Positions 5,833 through 7,348 of a stretch of 7,348 bases of DNA are shown in pieces; within the stretch, counting starts at the first letter, position 1; each line of letters opens with the position of its first letter. Source of the stretch: an uncultured Atopobium sp. (lineage in GTDB: Bacteria > Actinomycetota > Coriobacteriia > Coriobacteriales > Atopobiaceae); NCBI GenBank assembly GCA_916720015.1, contig CAKAPZ010000048.1, positions 1-7,348 of the forward strand, in the 5' to 3' direction. The translations under genes were made by a program, and so were the position numbers. The notes below the pieces were generated by a model. That model saw only the letters and a list, made by a program, of their open reading frames with translations, was not told the origin of the DNA and ran no database searches.

Positions 5833-5853
5833 ATAGTAGTTATCATTTACTAG
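5833..5853 (+). promoter_or_regulatory. Second LysR-box-like element (ATAGT-N11-ACTAG)
   Basis: The same left arm and the same 11-nt spacing as the element at 4072; the right arm matches in four of five bases. It begins right after the hairpin and runs into the ribosome binding site, so a bound protein could block transcription or translation initiation. TATCAT (5841-5846) inside it is -10-like but lacks a -35. Confidence 0.4.
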
Positions 5854-5865
5854 AGGGGGAAAGAA

Positions 5866-7113
5866 ATGAGTAAGATTGCTTTTGTAGGCGGAAAGCTCGT
5901 TGACGGCACTGGCGCCGCTCCTGTTGAGGATTCTCTTGTCCTCGTAGACGACAAGAAGATCGCTTATGCTGGTCCTCGCACTGAGGTTCCAGAGGGCTAT
6001 GAGGTCCGTGACATCCAGGGCCGCACCATTATGCCAGGTCTTATCGACACTCACCTGCACTTCTCCGGCAACCTGACCGACAACGATAACGACTGGGTTA
6101 TCGAGTCCGTTGCTCAGAAGCAGGCATGCGCAGTCAAGCAGTCCTGGGATGCTCTCTCCCACGGTCTTACCACCGTCTGCGAGATTGGCCGTAACGGTAT
6201 CGCAATTCGTGACCTTGTTAACATGGGTGTCATGGAAGGCCCACGTATTTATGCTACTGGCCTTGGCTTCTGCCGTGTTGCTGGTCATGGTGACTGCCAC
6301 CAGCTCCCACAGGAGATCTCCAAGAATGGTCACCCATGGGGCGATCAGGTAGACGGTCCTTGGGATCTTCGTAAGGCAGTTCGTCGTCGCCTTCGTGAGA
6401 ACCCAGACGCAATCAAGATTTGGGCAACCGGTGGCGGCATTTGGCACTGGGACTCCGGTCGCGATCAGCACTACAGCTATGAGGAGATTAAGGCAGTTTG
6501 CGACGAGGCAGCAATGGTTGGCATTCCTGTTTGGTCACACTCCTACAACAGCTTCTCCGCAGCTTATGACTCCGTCCGTTGTGGCTGCGAGCAGATGATT
6601 CACGGCTTCGAGCTTGACGCAAAGACTCTTGATCTTATGTGCGAGCAGGGCACCTTCTTTACTCCTACCATCGGCTTCCTGCCAACTTGGTACGGAACTT
6701 ATCCACCAGAGTGGACTCCAGAGCTCGACGCATTCGCAGGCGACACTGTTGTTGAGAAGGGCCTCAACCGTACATACGAGAACCTCCGCAACGCTAACGA
6801 GCGTGGCGTCACTCTCACCATCGGTTCCGACTCCTTCAGCTTCGTAACTCCTTACGGCTATGTCACCATCGACGAGATGTATGACTTCGTTGAGAAGGCT
6901 GGCGTTACCATTCTTGAGACCATCAAGGCTGCTACTCTTAACGGCGCAAAGATGGTTCATCACGAGGATGAGTTTGGCTCCCTCGAGGCTGGCAAGCTTG
7001 CTGACCTCCTGGTTGTCAAGGGCGACGTTGCTACCAACATCCGCGACCTTACCCCAGATAACATGGAAGTTATCATGAAGGAAGGCAGCGAGGTTATTCG
7101 CGGCACCTTCTAA
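5866..7113 (+). CDS. Metal-dependent amidohydrolase (Xaa-Pro dipeptidase/imidazolonepropionase-like)
   Basis: A cytoplasmic hydrolase of 415 residues in the amidohydrolase superfamily, full length and with no signal peptide. An N-terminal beta segment (1-55, with GGKLVDGTG) and the C-terminal GSLEAGKLADLLVVKGD (371-387) form the small composite domain around a TIM barrel. All binuclear-metal ligands are visible: HxH at His63/His65 in MPGLIDTHLH, bridging Lys184 in IKIWATGG, His225 in VWSHS, His246 in MIHGFE, and Asp322 in IGSDS. GHGD (140-143) is a loop seen in the bacterial Xaa-Pro/Xaa-Arg dipeptidase-like subgroup. It likely hydrolyses an amide bond in a dipeptide, N-acyl amino acid or cyclic amide; the true substrate is unknown. 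GAGGGGG (5853-5859) lies 6 nt before the ATG. Context suggests it acts on what the upstream permease imports. Codon choice looks strongly biased, hinting at good expression. Confidence 0.92.
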   Translation: MSKIAFVGGKLVDGTGAAPVEDSLVLVDDKKIAYAGPRTEVPEGYEVRDIQGRTIMPGLIDTHLHFSGNLTDNDNDWVIESVAQKQACAVKQSWDALSHGLTTVCEIGRNGIAIRDLVNMGVMEGPRIYATGLGFCRVAGHGDCHQLPQEISKNGHPWGDQVDGPWDLRKAVRRRLRENPDAIKIWATGGGIWHWDSGRDQHYSYEEIKAVCDEAAMVGIPVWSHSYNSFSAAYDSVRCGCEQMIHGFELDAKTLDLMCEQGTFFTPTIGFLPTWYGTYPPEWTPELDAFAGDTVVEKGLNRTYENLRNANERGVTLTIGSDSFSFVTPYGYVTIDEMYDFVEKAGVTILETIKAATLNGAKMVHHEDEFGSLEAGKLADLLVVKGDVATNIRDLTPDNMEVIMKEGSEVIRGTF

Positions 7114-7134
7114 GAGGTAAACCAATCCCTTCTG

Positions 7135-7170
7135 GAGCCCCTATGCAGTCTCTGCATAGGGGCTCTTTTT
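7135..7170 (+). terminator. Rho-independent terminator after the amidohydrolase gene
   Basis: A perfect 14-bp stem, GAGCCCCTATGCAG with CTGCATAGGGGCTC, encloses a TCT loop and is followed by five T. It closes the permease-hydrolase unit. Confidence 0.95.
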
Positions 7171-7184
7171 GTGTGTACAGGAGT

Positions 7185-7280
7185 GGCGAGAAACCCGGCG
7201 AGGGTTCCGACGTCTATCCGTCGAGATGTTCGTCGAGAAACCCGTCGAGAAACCCGTCGAGATCCCTGGAACTTCTCGCC
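7185..7280. repeat. Degenerate 12-bp tandem repeat with inverted ends
   Basis: Seven head-to-tail units, mostly 12 bp, start at 7185, 7197, 7209, 7220, 7232, 7244 and 7256. The consensus is GTCGAGAAACCC. Units 5 and 6 are identical; units 1 and 2 begin GGCGAG, unit 3 is 11 bp and divergent, and units 4 and 7 carry changed tails. The array ends with TTCTCGCC (7273-7280), the perfect inverse of its first 8 bases. Unit 2 can also pair with 7268-7280 as a stem of about 12 bp (GGCGAG/CTCGCC plus GTTCC/GGAAC). No spacers of CRISPR type exist. An inverted single copy is at 171-185. Likely a minisatellite-like or dispersed intergenic element of unknown function. Confidence 0.8.
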
Positions 7281-7348
7281 TTATCTGGACATCGTCTATC
7301 ACAAGGCACTTTAGGGTACATATCAGAAGATTCATTGGGTCAGCGCAA
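7281..7348. other. Unassigned intergenic sequence
   Basis: No gene, terminator or convincing promoter was seen in these last bases. CGTCTATC (7293-7300) repeats an 8-mer in unit 3 of the adjacent array (7211-7218), so the repeat element may extend slightly into this stretch. Confidence 0.4.

Noticed and set aside
5752..6471. Minus-strand reading frame opposite the amidohydrolase start
   Set aside because: Antisense shadow of a conserved enzyme, crossing the intergenic hairpin; no supporting motif.
7185..7280. Possible CRISPR array
   Set aside because: Units are 12 bp and directly abutting, with no unique spacers and no cas genes nearby.
7141..7335. Minus-strand 64-residue reading frame with repeated STGF-like units
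   Set aside because: It runs through the terminator stem and the 12-bp repeat; the peptide periodicity is a by-product of a repeat unit divisible by three. No ribosome binding site or known domain.

Overview
The window reads as chromosomal DNA from a moderate-GC Gram-positive actinobacterium, most likely the Coriobacteriia (Atopobium/Lancefieldella/Olsenella-like). This rests on the ftsE-ftsX pair, strong AAGGAG-type ribosome binding sites and codon use, all read by eye, so the lineage is an inference. Every recognisable gene is on the + strand.

Region 1 (1-983) is a small carbon-acid module. It holds the C-terminal end of a dihydrodipicolinate synthase/N-acetylneuraminate lyase family protein, then a complete KDPG/KHG-type class I aldolase, closed by a strong intrinsic terminator. 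Region 2 (about 998-3126) is the cell-division ABC pair ftsE-ftsX. The two genes overlap and end at their own terminator. FtsE carries an unusual N-terminal extension of about 108 residues, acidic and glutamine-rich, ahead of an otherwise canonical ATPase.

Region 3 (3126-7170) looks like one catabolic unit: a LysR-type regulator, a 12-helix APC-superfamily amino-acid/amine permease, and a cytoplasmic binuclear-metal amidohydrolase of the Xaa-Pro dipeptidase/imidazolonepropionase-like group, closed by a 14-bp-stem terminator. The simplest reading is that the permease imports an amide, dipeptide or related compound, the hydrolase cleaves it and the LysR protein controls both. The gaps before the permease and before the hydrolase each hold an ATAGT-N11-ACTA element of LysR-box form. 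A second motif, TACGTTGAAC or TACGTTAAC, occurs once in each of the three intergenic gaps of the unit. The permease has a leader of about 150 nt with weak hairpins. A GC-rich hairpin without a T-tract precedes the hydrolase.

Region 4 (7171-7348) is non-coding. It holds a degenerate 12-bp tandem repeat (consensus GTCGAGAAACCC) bounded by inverted ends. A single copy of the same motif, inverted, sits about 7 kb away before the aldolase gene, which suggests a dispersed repeat family. The last 68 bases show nothing I can name.

No tRNA, rRNA, CRISPR array, transposase or phage gene was seen. The most notable items are the putative LysR regulon architecture, the 12-bp repeat element and the FtsE extension. 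I saw no clear evidence for a wholly new multi-gene system.
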